DNA of 47,236 nucleotides, taken from positions 1-47,236 of the forward strand of contig NZ_JAFKRG010000041.1 of the NCBI RefSeq assembly GCF_019038415.1, given 5' to 3'. The notes beneath the pieces were generated by a model that did no database searches, was not told the DNA's origin, and saw nothing but the letters and a program-made list of their open reading frames with translations. Every line of letters begins with the position of its first letter. The stretch's first letter is position 1. Shown here one piece after another: positions 36,921-45,334 of the stretch. The translations under genes and the position numbers were made by a program. The DNA comes from Synechococcus sp. CCY 9618. Its GTDB lineage: Bacteria > Cyanobacteriota > Cyanobacteriia > PCC-6307 > Cyanobiaceae.

Positions 36921-38048
36921 TCACCCCTGGCGCATCAGGGCCATGTCGCCGGGGGTGAGACGCAGGTTCACCACCGAACCTCGACGATTCACGGTCAGAT
37001 TCAGGATCCCCCCCACGCCGGCCCGTTCCACGGCGGTGATCACCTGGGAAGGATCCTGCACCGCCGCTCCTTCGGCGGCAACGATCACGTCACCGGCCAT
37101 GAGTCCTCCCCGGTCCGCCGGTCCACCCGGCTGCACGGACACCACGACCGCGCCGCGGCCTTCACCTCTGCCGTCGCCACTTCTGATCTCGTCCAGGCCG
37201 ACGCCGATCATCGGGTGTGTCGCCCGCCCGGTGGCCACCAGTTCCTTGACGATGGTGCGGGCCCGGTTGATCGGAATTGCAAATCCCAGACCAGCCCCCG
37301 GGCCCGAGCGGACCAGGGTGTTGATTCCCACAACCTCTCCATCGGCGTTGAGCAGCGGTCCGCCGGAATTTCCAGGATTGATGGCGGCGTCGGTCTGAAT
37401 CAGATCCAACCGCTTGTCGGTGATGCCGAGCTTGCTGGCGTTGCGGTTCAGGCTGCTGATGATCCCGAGGGTGACCGTGTTGTCGAGGCCGAAGGGATTG
37501 CCCACCGCGATCGCCCAGTCCCCCACCTGAAGGGCATCGGAATTGCCGAGGGGGGCCACCGGCCACGGGCCTGCCCCCACAAGCCGCACCACCGCCAGAT
37601 CGGTGAGCTTGTCGAGCCCCACCACCCGGCCCTCGTAGCGGCGGCCATTCTCAAGGCCCACCGTGACCCGGTCGATCTGATCCACCACGTGGGCGTTGGT
37701 GAGCACCAGCCCATCGGACTGCAGGATCACGCCACTCCCCTGACCCCGTTCGGTGCGACGGGATGGTGATCCCTGCTGGGGGATGCCGAAGAACTGCCGG
37801 AAGAGGGGATCGTTCAGCAGGCCCCTGGGCAGGCCTCCGGTGGCTGCCGACTGAACCGTGCGCTCGGTGTCGATGGTGACCACGGCCGGGCCCGCCCGGC
37901 GGATGGCGTCCGCGACGAAGGACTGGCGCCCGAGAGCGGAGGCCGCCGGCCGGGCAAGGCCTGGAGCGGTGAAGGCCGGCAGGGAGACGGCCACGGTCGC
38001 GGTGGCGAGCCCTGCCGCAGCCGCAGCAAGAACGCGGGAGGAAGGCAT
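36921..38048 (-). CDS. Deg/HtrA-family trypsin-like serine protease with one PDZ domain
   Basis: About 375 residues from ATG 38048. A signal peptide (residues about 1-30, rich in Ala/Val) points to the periplasm or lumen. The catalytic triad is visible: His in LTNAHVVDQ, Asp in [10 protein letters not shown], Ser in [15 protein letters not shown]. One C-terminal PDZ domain (about 280-365, MIGVGLDEI ... [15 protein letters not shown]) follows. Deg proteases degrade damaged proteins, including photosystem II subunits under high light. Cyanobacteria have HtrA, HhoA and HhoB; I cannot say which orthologue this is. Confidence 0.93.
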   Translation of the reverse strand: MPSSRVLAAAAAGLATATVAVSLPAFTAPGLARPAASALGRQSFVADAIRRAGPAVVTIDTERTVQSAATGGLPRGLLNDPLFRQFFGIPQQGSPSRRTERGQGSGVILQSDGLVLTNAHVVDQIDRVTVGLENGRRYEGRVVGLDKLTDLAVVRLVGAGPWPVAPLGNSDALQVGDWAIAVGNPFGLDNTVTLGIISSLNRNASKLGITDKRLDLIQTDAAINPGNSGGPLLNADGEVVGINTLVRSGPGAGLGFAIPINRARTIVKELVATGRATHPMIGVGLDEIRSGDGRGEGRGAVVVSVQPGGPADRGGLMAGDVIVAAEGAAVQDPSQVITAVERAGVGGILNLTVNRRGSVVNLRLTPGDMALMRQG

Positions 38049-38155
38049 CGCGGGAAGGCACGGATAGACGAAAACCGTAGACAAGCCGCCGGTGGGAAGG
38101 AAGGGGAGGCAAACCGGCCTGATCCGCTATGATTTGTTAACTTTTCTATCGAGAC

Positions 38156-38263
38156 ATGGACACAAGCCGTCTGCTACTGGCCTTTCTCGCCTTTGGAGCT
38201 GCCTGCACCACCCTCTGGGCCTGGATGCTGGCCACCGCCACCGCGCCGTCGGACGGGCGATGA
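38156..38263 (+). CDS. 35-residue single-helix membrane peptide
   Basis: ATG 38156 to TGA 38261-38263. A short polar start (MDTSR) leads into a membrane helix, LLLAFLAFGAACTTLWAWML, and a short tail ATATAPSDGR. It lies upstream of the DUF2973 gene, with AT-rich sequence (GATTTGTTAACTTTTCTATC, 38131-38150) just 5', probably holding a promoter. It is too short to name; small one-helix photosystem or cytochrome subunits have this size, but I do not recognise it as one. Confidence 0.45.
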   Translation: MDTSRLLLAFLAFGAACTTLWAWMLATATAPSDGR

Positions 38264-38302
38264 TGGGATGGATGCCGCGTGACGCGGGATCCCCATCGCG
38301 CC

Positions 38303-38593
38303 ATGACCCCCTTTCTCTCCCAGATCTTTCCCATCGTCTACGGGGCCTGCTTCGTGCTGCTCCTGTGGCAGGCGTTCCGGGTCATGGGCCAGGGTTTCCG
38401 AGCCGTCCCCAGGCCCGGTGACACCGGTGCCCTCGGGTCTGAGCGGGAAGGTCAGGCCAGCGACCGCACCGGACGGCTGACGATCCATCCCGAACTCCTG
38501 GACGCCGATGGTCAGCTCACCCAGGAAGATCTGCTCACCGTGCGGTTCAGCGGCGACAACGAACAACCGGCCTTTCCTGCCGATCCGAACTGA
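38303..38593 (+). CDS. DUF2973 membrane protein
   Basis: 96 residues from ATG 38303. One N-terminal helix (IFPIVYGACFVLLLWQAFRV), then a polar region and the conserved C-terminal block TIHPELLDADGQLTQEDLLTVRF, which I recognise as the cyanobacterial DUF2973 pattern. Role unknown. It lies 39 bp after the 35-residue peptide; the pair may be co-transcribed. Confidence 0.7.
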   Translation: MTPFLSQIFPIVYGACFVLLLWQAFRVMGQGFRAVPRPGDTGALGSEREGQASDRTGRLTIHPELLDADGQLTQEDLLTVRFSGDNEQPAFPADPN

Positions 38594-38654
38594 GCCGGCC
38601 TGACCGGTCGCTGAATAGGCTCCCTGAGGTGAACGCGCTAACCGGCGAGAATCG

Positions 38655-39041
38655 ATGGTTGATCAGAGAACGCGAATCGTGGCGGCCGTGCTCGGAGCAC
38701 TGAAGCTGCCGCCACGTTTTCGCCTCAAGATGGTGAAGGATGATCCCATCCGGCTCGAGCTCAGCATCACGCCTTCCTACGGCAAGGATCCCATTCTGGT
38801 GGGCATCGTCGAATCCCAGGATCTGGTCGCCCGCAGGGATCGCGAGGGCAGGATCCCCCGGGATCTGCAGGGCACCTGGGACTGGACCGTCCGCCACGGC
38901 AAGGTCACGACCGGGGGCTGGAATCCCTACCTGAAGGAGGCCCTGCAGACGATGTTCGAAACGGGACTTCCTGCGATCGTCTACGAGGAAACGACCGGCG
39001 AGGCTTACCACCCGGTGGATGGCATCCGTCACGTGCGCTGA
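38655..39041 (+). CDS. Conserved hypothetical protein
   Basis: 128 residues from ATG 38655, soluble and balanced in charge. Segments KLPPRFRLKMVKDDPIRLEL, SYGKDPILVGIVESQD, GTWDWTVRHGKVTTGGWNP and LPAIVYEETTGEAYHPVDG suggest a compact alpha/beta domain. No catalytic motif or named family recognised. Its end overlaps the hrpB start by 23 bases in another frame, so the two are probably co-expressed. Confidence 0.6.
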   Translation: MVDQRTRIVAAVLGALKLPPRFRLKMVKDDPIRLELSITPSYGKDPILVGIVESQDLVARRDREGRIPRDLQGTWDWTVRHGKVTTGGWNPYLKEALQTMFETGLPAIVYEETTGEAYHPVDGIRHVR

Positions 39042-41628
39042 CCTGGCCCCGCTGCGATCCCCCCTGCCGATCGACGGTCGCCTGGCGGCCATCACAGCTG
39101 CGATGGGGCCCGGCTCCACCCTGCTGCTGCAGGCAGAACCGGGCGCCGGCAAGACGACAAGGGTGCCCCTGGCGCTGCTGGATCACCTGGCGGAGGCAGG
39201 AAAGATCCTGATGCTGGAGCCCAGGCGCCTGGCGGCCCGCGCCGCCGCCCAGCGCCTGGCCGCCAACCTGGGCGAACCCCTCGGTGGACGGGTGGGTTAC
39301 AGCGTGCGACTGGAATCGCGAACCTCCTCCGCCACCCGGCTGGAGGTCGTCACCGCCGGGCTGTTCTTGAGACGGCTCCAGGCAGATCCCGCCCTGGAGG
39401 GTGTGGCCTGCGTGATCTTCGACGAGTTTCACGAACGCCAGGCGGAGGCCGACCTGGCTCTGGCGCTGGTGCGCCAGGCCCGCAGCCTGCTGCGGCCCGA
39501 GCTGCGGCTGCTGGTGATGTCGGCCACCCTCGATCTGGAGCCCCTGGCGGGGGATCTGGATGGGGCTGAGGTGATTCACTGCGAGGGCCGCAGCCACCCG
39601 GTCGCAGTCGAGTACCAGCCGCCCCGGCCCGATGAGCGACTGGAACGCCAGGTGCTGCGGGCCCTGGAAACGCACTGGCTGCCCCAGCCGGCCCCCCGCG
39701 GCACGGTGCTGGTGTTCCTGCCGGGTCTGGCGGAGCTGGAGTCCGCACGGAGGGCCATCGAAGCCAGCCCCTGGGGGGCCGGACTGGACTGCGCTCTCCT
39801 CCATGGCCAGTTGCCCCTCGGGGCCCAGGGCCGGGCGATCGCCTCTGCCAGCCAGGCGGCGGGCAAGGTGGTGCTCGCCACCGCAGTGGCGGAAAGTTCG
39901 CTCACCATCGCCGGGGTGAGTCTGGTGATTGACAGCGGCCTCAGCCGCCTCAGCCGCTTCGATCCAGCCACGGGCATGGACGGACTCGTCACCCAACCCT
40001 GCAGCCAGGCCAGCGCCGAGCAGCGACGGGGCCGGGCCGGCCGGCTGGGGCCAGGCCGCTGTGTGCGGCTCTGGTCCGCCGCGGAGCAGCAACGGCGTCC
40101 CGCCTTCGATCTGCCGGAACTGCTGATGGTGGATCCCCTGCCAATTGCCCTGCAGCTGGCGGAATGGGGCAGCGCCGAGGGCGACGATCTGCCCTGGCTC
40201 CAGTCCCCTCCCCGGCGTTCCCTGGAGGAGGCCCAAGCCCTGCTGCAGCAGCTGGGGGCGATCGACGACCGCCGCCGCATCACCGACCACGGCCGGAGCA
40301 TGGCCCGGCTGGCGCTCCACCCCCGTCTCGCCCACATGCTGCTGCGGGCCAGGGAACGGGGCTGGGAGACGCTGGGTTGTGCCGTGGCCGTGCTGCTGAG
40401 CGAACGGGATCCCCTCGATCGCCGCGAAGCGGGCAGCGACCTGATGCGTCGTCTCGACTGGTTGCGGCAGGATCGCAGAAACCTCGGCGCGCAAGATCGG
40501 CCCGGCGATCCCGGGCCCTGGCGGCAATTGCAGGCCCAGCTCCGCCGCCAGCTGGGCGGCGGTGGCGGTGGCAGTGGCAGTGGCAGTGGCAGTGGCGGCA
40601 TGGTGGTCGGTGAAAGCGACGATGTCCGGGCGGCCCAGCTGCTGTGCTGGGCTTATCCGGAACGGCTTGCCCTGGGCCGGGGACGGGGAGACGGGCGCTT
40701 CCTGATGCGCTGCGGCCGCGGGGCCTCGCTTCCTCCTGGAGATCCCCTGGCCGGTGCCGACGCCCTGGCGATCGCCAGCGTCGATGGTCAGGGCCAGGAG
40801 GCCCGGGTGCGACTGGCGGTGGCCCTCTCCCGCCGTGGCCTGGAGGAACTGGTGGCGGAGGAGGTGGAGGAGTGCACCGAAGCCCGCTGGGATGGCACCG
40901 ACCAGCGGGTGCGCTGCGAGCGCCTGCGGCGGGCCGGTGCCCTGGTGCTGGAGCGCCGGCCCTGGCCCGAGGCCACTGGGGAGCCGGTGCAGCGGGCCCT
41001 GCTGGAGGGTCTGGAGCGACTGGGACTGGAGGTGCTGCCCTGGACCCGCTCCAGCCGCCAGCTGCAGCAGCGCCTGACCCTCGCCCACCGGCACCTGGGG
41101 AATCCCTGGCCCGACCGCTCACCGGAGGCGTTGCGCCTGGATCCCGGCCAGTGGCTGGGCGCCCACCTGACAGGGCAGCGGAGCCTGCAGGATCTGCAGC
41201 AGCTCGACCTGACGGAAATTCTCTGGCACGACCTGGACTGGTCCCTGCGCAGGGAACTGGATCGCCTGCTGCCCGTGGCCCTGCCGGTGCCCTCCGGCCG
41301 CCGGGTGCCTCTCGACTACGCCAGCGGCACTCCGGTGCTGGCGGTGAAACTGCAGGAGATGTTCGGCTCTCTCACAGGACCCACCGTTCTGGATGGCCGG
41401 CTGGCGGTGCGGGTGGAGCTGCTGTCGCCGGCGGGAAGGCCCGCGGCGGTCACCAGTGACCTGGCCGGCTTCTGGAGCCAGGGCTATGCGGACGTTCGCC
41501 GGGAGCTGCGTGGCCGCTACCCCCGCCATCCCTGGCCGGAGGATCCCCGCCAGGGCATCGCCAGTGCCCGCACCAAGGCCGCCCTGGCGCGGCAGGGTCG
41601 GGGGCAGGGCCCGGCGGCCGCGCCCTGA
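39019..41628 (+). CDS. hrpB: ATP-dependent RNA helicase-like protein HrpB
   Basis: 869 residues (E. coli HrpB about 809-824). DEAH-box motifs: I AEPGAGKTTRVPLALL, Ia LMLEPRRLAARAAA, II in the DEFH form FDEFHERQAEADL, III VMSATLDL, IV-VI VLVFLPGLAEL, TAVAESSLTIAGV, and QRRGRAGRLGPG. The C-terminal HrpB_C region ends with a DYASGTPVLAVKLQEMFG motif. The function in bacteria is unclear. A (GGCAGT)4 repeat at 40570-40593 encodes part of a Gly/Ser run (about 513-527). The 23-base overlap with the upstream gene fixes ATG 39019 only loosely. Confidence 0.9.
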   Translation: MASVTCADLAPLRSPLPIDGRLAAITAAMGPGSTLLLQAEPGAGKTTRVPLALLDHLAEAGKILMLEPRRLAARAAAQRLAANLGEPLGGRVGYSVRLESRTSSATRLEVVTAGLFLRRLQADPALEGVACVIFDEFHERQAEADLALALVRQARSLLRPELRLLVMSATLDLEPLAGDLDGAEVIHCEGRSHPVAVEYQPPRPDERLERQVLRALETHWLPQPAPRGTVLVFLPGLAELESARRAIEASPWGAGLDCALLHGQLPLGAQGRAIASASQAAGKVVLATAVAESSLTIAGVSLVIDSGLSRLSRFDPATGMDGLVTQPCSQASAEQRRGRAGRLGPGRCVRLWSAAEQQRRPAFDLPELLMVDPLPIALQLAEWGSAEGDDLPWLQSPPRRSLEEAQALLQQLGAIDDRRRITDHGRSMARLALHPRLAHMLLRARERGWETLGCAVAVLLSERDPLDRREAGSDLMRRLDWLRQDRRNLGAQDRPGDPGPWRQLQAQLRRQLGGGGGGSGSGSGSGGMVVGESDDVRAAQLLCWAYPERLALGRGRGDGRFLMRCGRGASLPPGDPLAGADALAIASVDGQGQEARVRLAVALSRRGLEELVAEEVEECTEARWDGTDQRVRCERLRRAGALVLERRPWPEATGEPVQRALLEGLERLGLEVLPWTRSSRQLQQRLTLAHRHLGNPWPDRSPEALRLDPGQWLGAHLTGQRSLQDLQQLDLTEILWHDLDWSLRRELDRLLPVALPVPSGRRVPLDYASGTPVLAVKLQEMFGSLTGPTVLDGRLAVRVELLSPAGRPAAVTSDLAGFWSQGYADVRRELRGRYPRHPWPEDPRQGIASARTKAALARQGRGQGPAAAP
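40570..40593 (+). repeat. (GGCAGT)4 microsatellite inside hrpB
   Basis: Four perfect tandem GGCAGT units in frame, preceded by GGC/GGT codons, encode a Gly-Ser-rich linker. Because the unit is 6 bp, gain or loss of copies would keep the frame. Confidence 0.9.
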
Positions 41629-41656
41629 TCCGGCTCCGATGCCGACCTGTCGGCGT

Positions 41657-42532
41657 TCAGAGGAGGCCATCGAAGAGATGGCCGAAGCCGAAGTGGCGCA
41701 ACCCGTCGAGAATGCCGTCGCAACCATGGGCCCGGGACCGGTAGGTGCGGGCCAGCCCCGGCAGGGCCCGCACCAGTCCGGGCTCGGCGTTGCCGACCAT
41801 CACGCTCTGGAGCCCGGTTTCGAACATGGCCAGATCGTTGAGAGAATCACCCGCGGTGACCACCAGGGCCTCTTCCAGTTCGAGCCACTCCAGCAGGCCC
41901 AGCAGGGTGCTGCCCTTGTTGACCCCGGCCGGCAGGATGTCGAGGTATTTGTCGCCCGACACCAGCCAATCCACCCCGTGGGCCTCCACCGCCGCGAGCC
42001 GGCTGGTGTCGAGCCTGCGGGGATCGATGCCGTAGGCCAGGCGCCGGTCGGCGCTGAGGGGATGGGGGGACAGGCCGGGCATCCCGGCCAGCAGGGGCAG
42101 CACCCGCTCCGCCCGCCCCTGCCAGAGGGCCTCGATCGGCTCCAGGGCGAGGGGCAGGGGGATGAGGGTGGTACCGCAGGCCACGGTGCAGCCCACGTCG
42201 CCGATCACCAGATGGGGCGCCCGGAGCCCCACTGCGGCCTGCTCGGCCAGCAGCCGGGCCACGGAGCGCAGGTCGCGCCCCGTGCAGAAGACATGCAGCA
42301 CCCGGTGGCGCTGGGACGCCAGCCAGTCGTAGACCCGGCGGCGGGTCGGGAGGGCCCCCTCCAGCAGGGTTCCGTCCAGATCGGTGACCAGCACCAGATC
42401 GGGGCCGCTGGGAAGCGGTGCGGCGAGGTGTGCCTGGAAGAGGACCCGGGGAGTCCGCAGCCGATCTCCAGGTCCTGGCCCCCACAGGGAGCGGCGCGGG
42501 GCGGGCTGGGCCTGGGGCGGAGAGCTTGTCAT
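41657..42532 (-). CDS. HAD-IIB phosphatase, sucrose-phosphatase-like
   Basis: 291 residues from ATG 42532. Motif I VLVTDLDGTLLEG (Asp51, Asp53), motif II FCTGRDLRSV, motif III Lys in GVNKGSTLLGLL, and motif IV VTAGDSLNDLAMFE are those of the Cof/S6PP-like HAD class; the cap region lies between (about 120-205). Such enzymes dephosphorylate sucrose-6-phosphate, mannosyl- or glucosylglycerate phosphates in cyanobacterial compatible-solute synthesis. No glycosyltransferase partner is adjacent, so the substrate stays open. The 40-residue Pro/Arg-rich N-terminus may indicate that the true start is further in. Confidence 0.78.
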   Translation of the reverse strand: MTSSPPQAQPAPRRSLWGPGPGDRLRTPRVLFQAHLAAPLPSGPDLVLVTDLDGTLLEGALPTRRRVYDWLASQRHRVLHVFCTGRDLRSVARLLAEQAAVGLRAPHLVIGDVGCTVACGTTLIPLPLALEPIEALWQGRAERVLPLLAGMPGLSPHPLSADRRLAYGIDPRRLDTSRLAAVEAHGVDWLVSGDKYLDILPAGVNKGSTLLGLLEWLELEEALVVTAGDSLNDLAMFETGLQSVMVGNAEPGLVRALPGLARTYRSRAHGCDGILDGLRHFGFGHLFDGLL

Positions 42533-42610
42533 CGAGGGGCTCGGCTGTCAACCGTGCAACCCACCCATGAGTTTGTAGCCCCTGCCACTGTCAAGAACCC
42601 TCCATGTTTC

Positions 42611-42618
42611 GTTACAGT
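42611..42618 (+). promoter_or_regulatory. Candidate hli promoter element (HLR1-like half site or -10 box)
   Basis: GTTACAGT agrees with the HLR1 half-repeat (G/T)TTACA(A/T)(A/T) at 7 of 8 positions, and TACAGT (42613-42618) could be a -10 box. The second HLR1 repeat expected two bases further is poor (GGGTTCCA). Tentative. Confidence 0.25.
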
Positions 42619-42643
42619 CAGGGTTCCACCGAGGTTTACTTCC

Positions 42644-42790
42644 ATGACTGACGCTTCCCAGCCCCGCTTCGGTTTCGTCAACTTCGCCGAAACCTGGAAT
42701 GGCCGCCTGGCCATGATGGGCTTCGTGATCGGCCTTGCGACCGAGGTCCTCACTGGTCAGGGCATTCTGGCCCAGATCGGTCTCGGCTGA
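42644..42790 (+). CDS. hli: High-light-inducible protein (one-helix CAB-like)
   Basis: 48 residues. The helix contains the chlorophyll-binding signature FAETWNGRLAMMGFVIGLATEV (ExxNxRxAMxGF) and ends GQGILAQIGLG. Hli/Scp proteins bind chlorophyll and carotenoid and quench excess energy at photosystem II in high light. GAGG lies ten bases upstream of the ATG. The upstream gap includes GTTACAGT (42611-42618), which resembles half of an RpaB-binding HLR1 site or a -10 box. A strong terminator follows at 42852-42878. Confidence 0.95.
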   Translation: MTDASQPRFGFVNFAETWNGRLAMMGFVIGLATEVLTGQGILAQIGLG

Positions 42791-42851
42791 GCCGGTCAGC
42801 CCCAGACCATCCCCTGCTCCGCTCAGGCCCTACATCCAGGCTGCGGTTGTG

Positions 42852-42878
42852 GCCGCCGGTGCTCCCGGCGGCTTTTTT
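42852..42878 (+). terminator. Rho-independent terminator downstream of hli
   Basis: GCCGCCGG-TGCTC-CCGGCGGC forms a perfect 8-bp stem with a 5-base loop, followed by TTTTTT (42873-42878). It is 61 bp after the hli stop and probably ends that transcript. Confidence 0.9.
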
Positions 42879-42950
42879 ATGCCAAGGCTTTGCTTGATGC
42901 CAAGGCTTTGCCTGATGCCAAGGCTTTGCGTGATGCCAAGGATTTGCTGT
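42879..42950 (+). repeat. 18-bp tandem repeat, four copies
   Basis: Units ATGCCAAGGCTTTGCNTG run 42879-42896, 42897-42914, 42915-42932 and a diverged fourth copy 42933-42950 (GATTTGCTGT end). The first three differ only at the base before TG (T, C, G). Each unit carries the imperfect dyad CAAGG/CTTTG. The array starts right behind the T-run of the hli terminator and lies in an apparently non-coding gap. Confidence 0.92.
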
Positions 42951-43017
42951 CCGGCAGGGATTCCCTGGCTTGGAGCGCGGTCCTAGGTTGAGTCCCGTCT
43001 CTGCCCTTCCCTTCGCG

Positions 43018-43239
43018 ATGGCCCCGACCGGTGCCGTTCCTCCTTCCACGCCCCGGTCTGCCCCGCCCCGGTTCTATGTGGGCAACCGCCGCGATGGGTC
43101 CCGGCTGCTCAGCAGTGCGCTGGTGATCACAGGGGCCTCTCTGATCCGGGCCGACCATCCAGCGGGTCGGGTCATCGCCCTGGTAGCTGGTCTGCTGAGC
43201 CTCTACTGGTGGCTCTGCTACCGCAAGCTCCAGCACTGA
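43018..43239 (+). CDS. Small hypothetical membrane protein
   Basis: 73 residues from ATG 43018 (the frame is open back to 42970). A Pro-rich start (APTGAVPPSTPRSAPPRF) is followed by RLLSSALVITGASLI and VIALVAGLLSLYWWLCY, two hydrophobic segments likely to lie in the membrane. It ends 8 bp before the xseA start. No family recognised. Confidence 0.5.
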   Translation: MAPTGAVPPSTPRSAPPRFYVGNRRDGSRLLSSALVITGASLIRADHPAGRVIALVAGLLSLYWWLCYRKLQH

Positions 43240-43247
43240 CTGACCCC

Positions 43248-44522
43248 ATGCTCACGGTCACGGGCAGCCCAGGCTCCCCCCGCCAGAACGACGGGATTCC
43301 CCGTTTCACGGTCGCCGAACTCAATCAGGCCATCGGCTCCCTGCTTGAGCGGGGATTCGCCCCGCGCTTCCTGCTCGAGGCCACCGTGGGGCGTCCCCAG
43401 CAGAAGAAGGGGCACCTCTGGCTCACCCTGGCCGACGGCCAGGCCAGCATCCAGGCGGTGATCTGGGCCTCCCAGCTGCAGAAGCTCAGCTTCGTCCCGC
43501 AGGAAGGGGATGGAGTGGTCGTGGTGGGCAAGCTCAATTTCTGGGCAGCCCGCGCCAGCCTGACCGTCCAGGTGCTGGATGTGCGGCCCAGCCTGACCAC
43601 CGTGCTGCGCCGCTTCGACCAGGTGCGCAGCCGCCTGGAGCCGGAGGGGCTGTTCGATCCCGGACGCAGGCGCCCTCTCCCGCGGTGGCCCGGCCGCATC
43701 GCCCTGCTCACCAGCGTGCCCAGCGCCGCCCTTTCCGACATGCTGCGCACCGCCCGGGAGCGATGGCCCGCCACCTCCCTGCTGGTGGTGCCGATCCCGG
43801 TTCAGGGGAACGTGGAATCCCAGATCGTTGAGGCCGTCGAGTCACTCGGTCGTCAGGTCAGCGCCCTGGGCATCGAAGCCCTGGTGCTGGCCCGCGGAGG
43901 CGGCAGCCGGGAGGATCTGGTCGTCTTCGACGGAGAGCAGCTGGCCCGCGCGCTGGCGGCGGCACCCCTGCCGGTGATCTGCGGCATCGGCCATGAGGAC
44001 GACGTCACCATCGCCGACCTGGTGGCGGACTATCGGGCCGCCACCCCCACCGCTGCCCTGGTGGCCGTGCTGCCGGAACGCAGCCAGGTGATCCGCGCCC
44101 TGGAGCAGGAACGCGGCCATCTGCTGCGGCTGCTGACCCTGCGCATCAGCGCCGCCCGCGAGCGGCTGGTGGCCCGGCTGGAGCAACTCAGACGGCTCCA
44201 TCCGGCCGGCCTGGTGCGGCAGCGGCAGCAGTGGCTCGGCCAGCAGCGTCAGCTGCTGCAGGCTCTGTCCCCACGGCATCTGCTGGCAAGGGGATTCAGC
44301 CTCCTGCGGGACGGCGAGGGCCGCCTGCTGCGCTCAGTTCTCCAGATCAGGGTGGGCGAACCGCTCACCGCGGAGCTGGCCGATGGCAGGCTGATGCTGG
44401 AGGTGCAGGTCATCGCGCCGGAACCTCCCGGGCCTCAGGCTTCACCGATGCTCCAGGAAAGTCCCCATCCGACCAAGCCGTGGCCCGATCCGTCCGGACA
44501 GACAGAACCCCTGTCAGGCTGA
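43248..44522 (+). CDS. xseA: Exodeoxyribonuclease VII large subunit
   Basis: 424 residues from ATG 43248. The N-terminal OB fold (RFTVAELNQAIGSLLERGF, LWLTLADGQASIQAVIW) is followed by the catalytic domain with RIALLTSVPSAALSDML, LARGGGSREDLVVFD and the hallmark GIGHEDDVTIADLVADYRAAT, then a helical region (about 290-350). With XseB it degrades single-stranded DNA and acts in repair. The C-terminal 30 residues are Pro-rich and probably disordered. xseB follows 72 bp downstream. Confidence 0.95.
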   Translation: MLTVTGSPGSPRQNDGIPRFTVAELNQAIGSLLERGFAPRFLLEATVGRPQQKKGHLWLTLADGQASIQAVIWASQLQKLSFVPQEGDGVVVVGKLNFWAARASLTVQVLDVRPSLTTVLRRFDQVRSRLEPEGLFDPGRRRPLPRWPGRIALLTSVPSAALSDMLRTARERWPATSLLVVPIPVQGNVESQIVEAVESLGRQVSALGIEALVLARGGGSREDLVVFDGEQLARALAAAPLPVICGIGHEDDVTIADLVADYRAATPTAALVAVLPERSQVIRALEQERGHLLRLLTLRISAARERLVARLEQLRRLHPAGLVRQRQQWLGQQRQLLQALSPRHLLARGFSLLRDGEGRLLRSVLQIRVGEPLTAELADGRLMLEVQVIAPEPPGPQASPMLQESPHPTKPWPDPSGQTEPLSG

Positions 44523-44594
44523 AGCCAGCATGATCGCCGGGCCCTCCGGCATGGAACGGTTCCTCTCCTCTCCCACAGCCCCCCATTCCCTGCA

Positions 44595-44894
44595 GTGGCC
44601 AAATCATCCAGCCGGTCCGGCCCACCCCGAGCAGCGGCAGAGGCGCCGTCGCCGGGAACATCCGAAGCCGGGGTGGCCGATGGACTGAGCTTCCGCGAAG
44701 CCCAGACGGCCCTTGAACTGTGCCTGGCCCAGCTCCAGGATCAGGACCTGGATGTGGAGAAGATGGCCGATCTCTATCGAAGGGCCCAGACCTATGCCGA
44801 CCGTTGCGAATCGGTGCTCAGCCAGGTGGAACAGGAGGTGATGCAGTGGGATCCCTCCCAGCCGGATTCGGCGCCCACCCCCTACACCCCATGA
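44595..44894 (+). CDS. xseB: Exodeoxyribonuclease VII small subunit
   Basis: About 99 residues from GTG 44595. The core LSFREAQTALELCLAQLQDQ followed by DLDVEKMADLYRRAQTYADRCESVL is the XseB helical hairpin that coats the XseA stalk. The first 30 residues are Ser/Pro/Ala-rich and not conserved. The stop overlaps the start of the DUF2834 gene (ATGA), and it is paired with xseA as in most bacteria. Confidence 0.9.
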   Translation: MAKSSSRSGPPRAAAEAPSPGTSEAGVADGLSFREAQTALELCLAQLQDQDLDVEKMADLYRRAQTYADRCESVLSQVEQEVMQWDPSQPDSAPTPYTP

Positions 44895-45325
44895 GCGAGG
44901 ACACAGCCCGTCAGCACCCCCCGGCCGCAGGTCCCGGTGGCATCGGCTGGATGGCCTGGCTCTACCTGGCCCTGGCCGTGGCCGGCGGCGTGCTGCCCTG
45001 GATGGCCAACCTGGACTTCATCCGGGACCAGGGGTCGGCGTTCGATCTCGGGCTGTTCGTACGCATGGCGAATGCCAATCCGGCAGCCCGCTCCCTGTCC
45101 AGCGATCTGGCGATCGGTGCCACCGCCGTCATCCTCTGGATGGTGGTGGAAACCAGACGCCTGCGTCTGCGCGGTCTGCCGTGGGTGCTGCTGAGTTGCG
45201 CGACGATCGCCTTCGCCTTCGGCGCGCCTCTGTTCCTGCACCTGCGCGAACGACGTCTGCAGGAACTGGAACGCGAAGCAGGAACAGGGGATGGCCCTGC
45301 AGCTGATTCCGAAAAGAAAGGCTGA
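44891..45325 (+). CDS. DUF2834 membrane protein
   Basis: 144 residues from ATG 44891, which overlaps the xseB stop. Three to four hydrophobic segments: WMAWLYLALAVAGGVLPW, DLAIGATAVILWMVV, GLPWVLLSCATIAFAFGAPL. The pattern 'LALAVxGxxxPW ... F' and a DLAIxA second helix is that of DUF2834, a family of unknown role common in cyanobacteria and proteobacteria. A charged tail follows (LRERRLQELERE). It converges with 45335-45757. Confidence 0.75.
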   Translation: MSEDTARQHPPAAGPGGIGWMAWLYLALAVAGGVLPWMANLDFIRDQGSAFDLGLFVRMANANPAARSLSSDLAIGATAVILWMVVETRRLRLRGLPWVLLSCATIAFAFGAPLFLHLRERRLQELEREAGTGDGPAADSEKKG

Positions 45326-45334
45326 GGCGTGCCG

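Noticed and set aside
38905-41094. A 729-codon minus-strand frame opposite hrpB
   Set aside because: Gln/Gly/Pro-rich antisense shadow with no domain; hrpB on the other strand has all helicase motifs.
41641-41654. GCCGAC/GTCGGC hairpin between hrpB and the HAD-IIB gene
   Set aside because: Effective stem is five base pairs and there is no T tract, so it does not qualify as a terminator.
42735-43049. Short frames on both strands through the 18-bp repeat
   Set aside because: The repeat is a multiple of three, so frames stay open by construction; no ribosome site or conserved domain is present.
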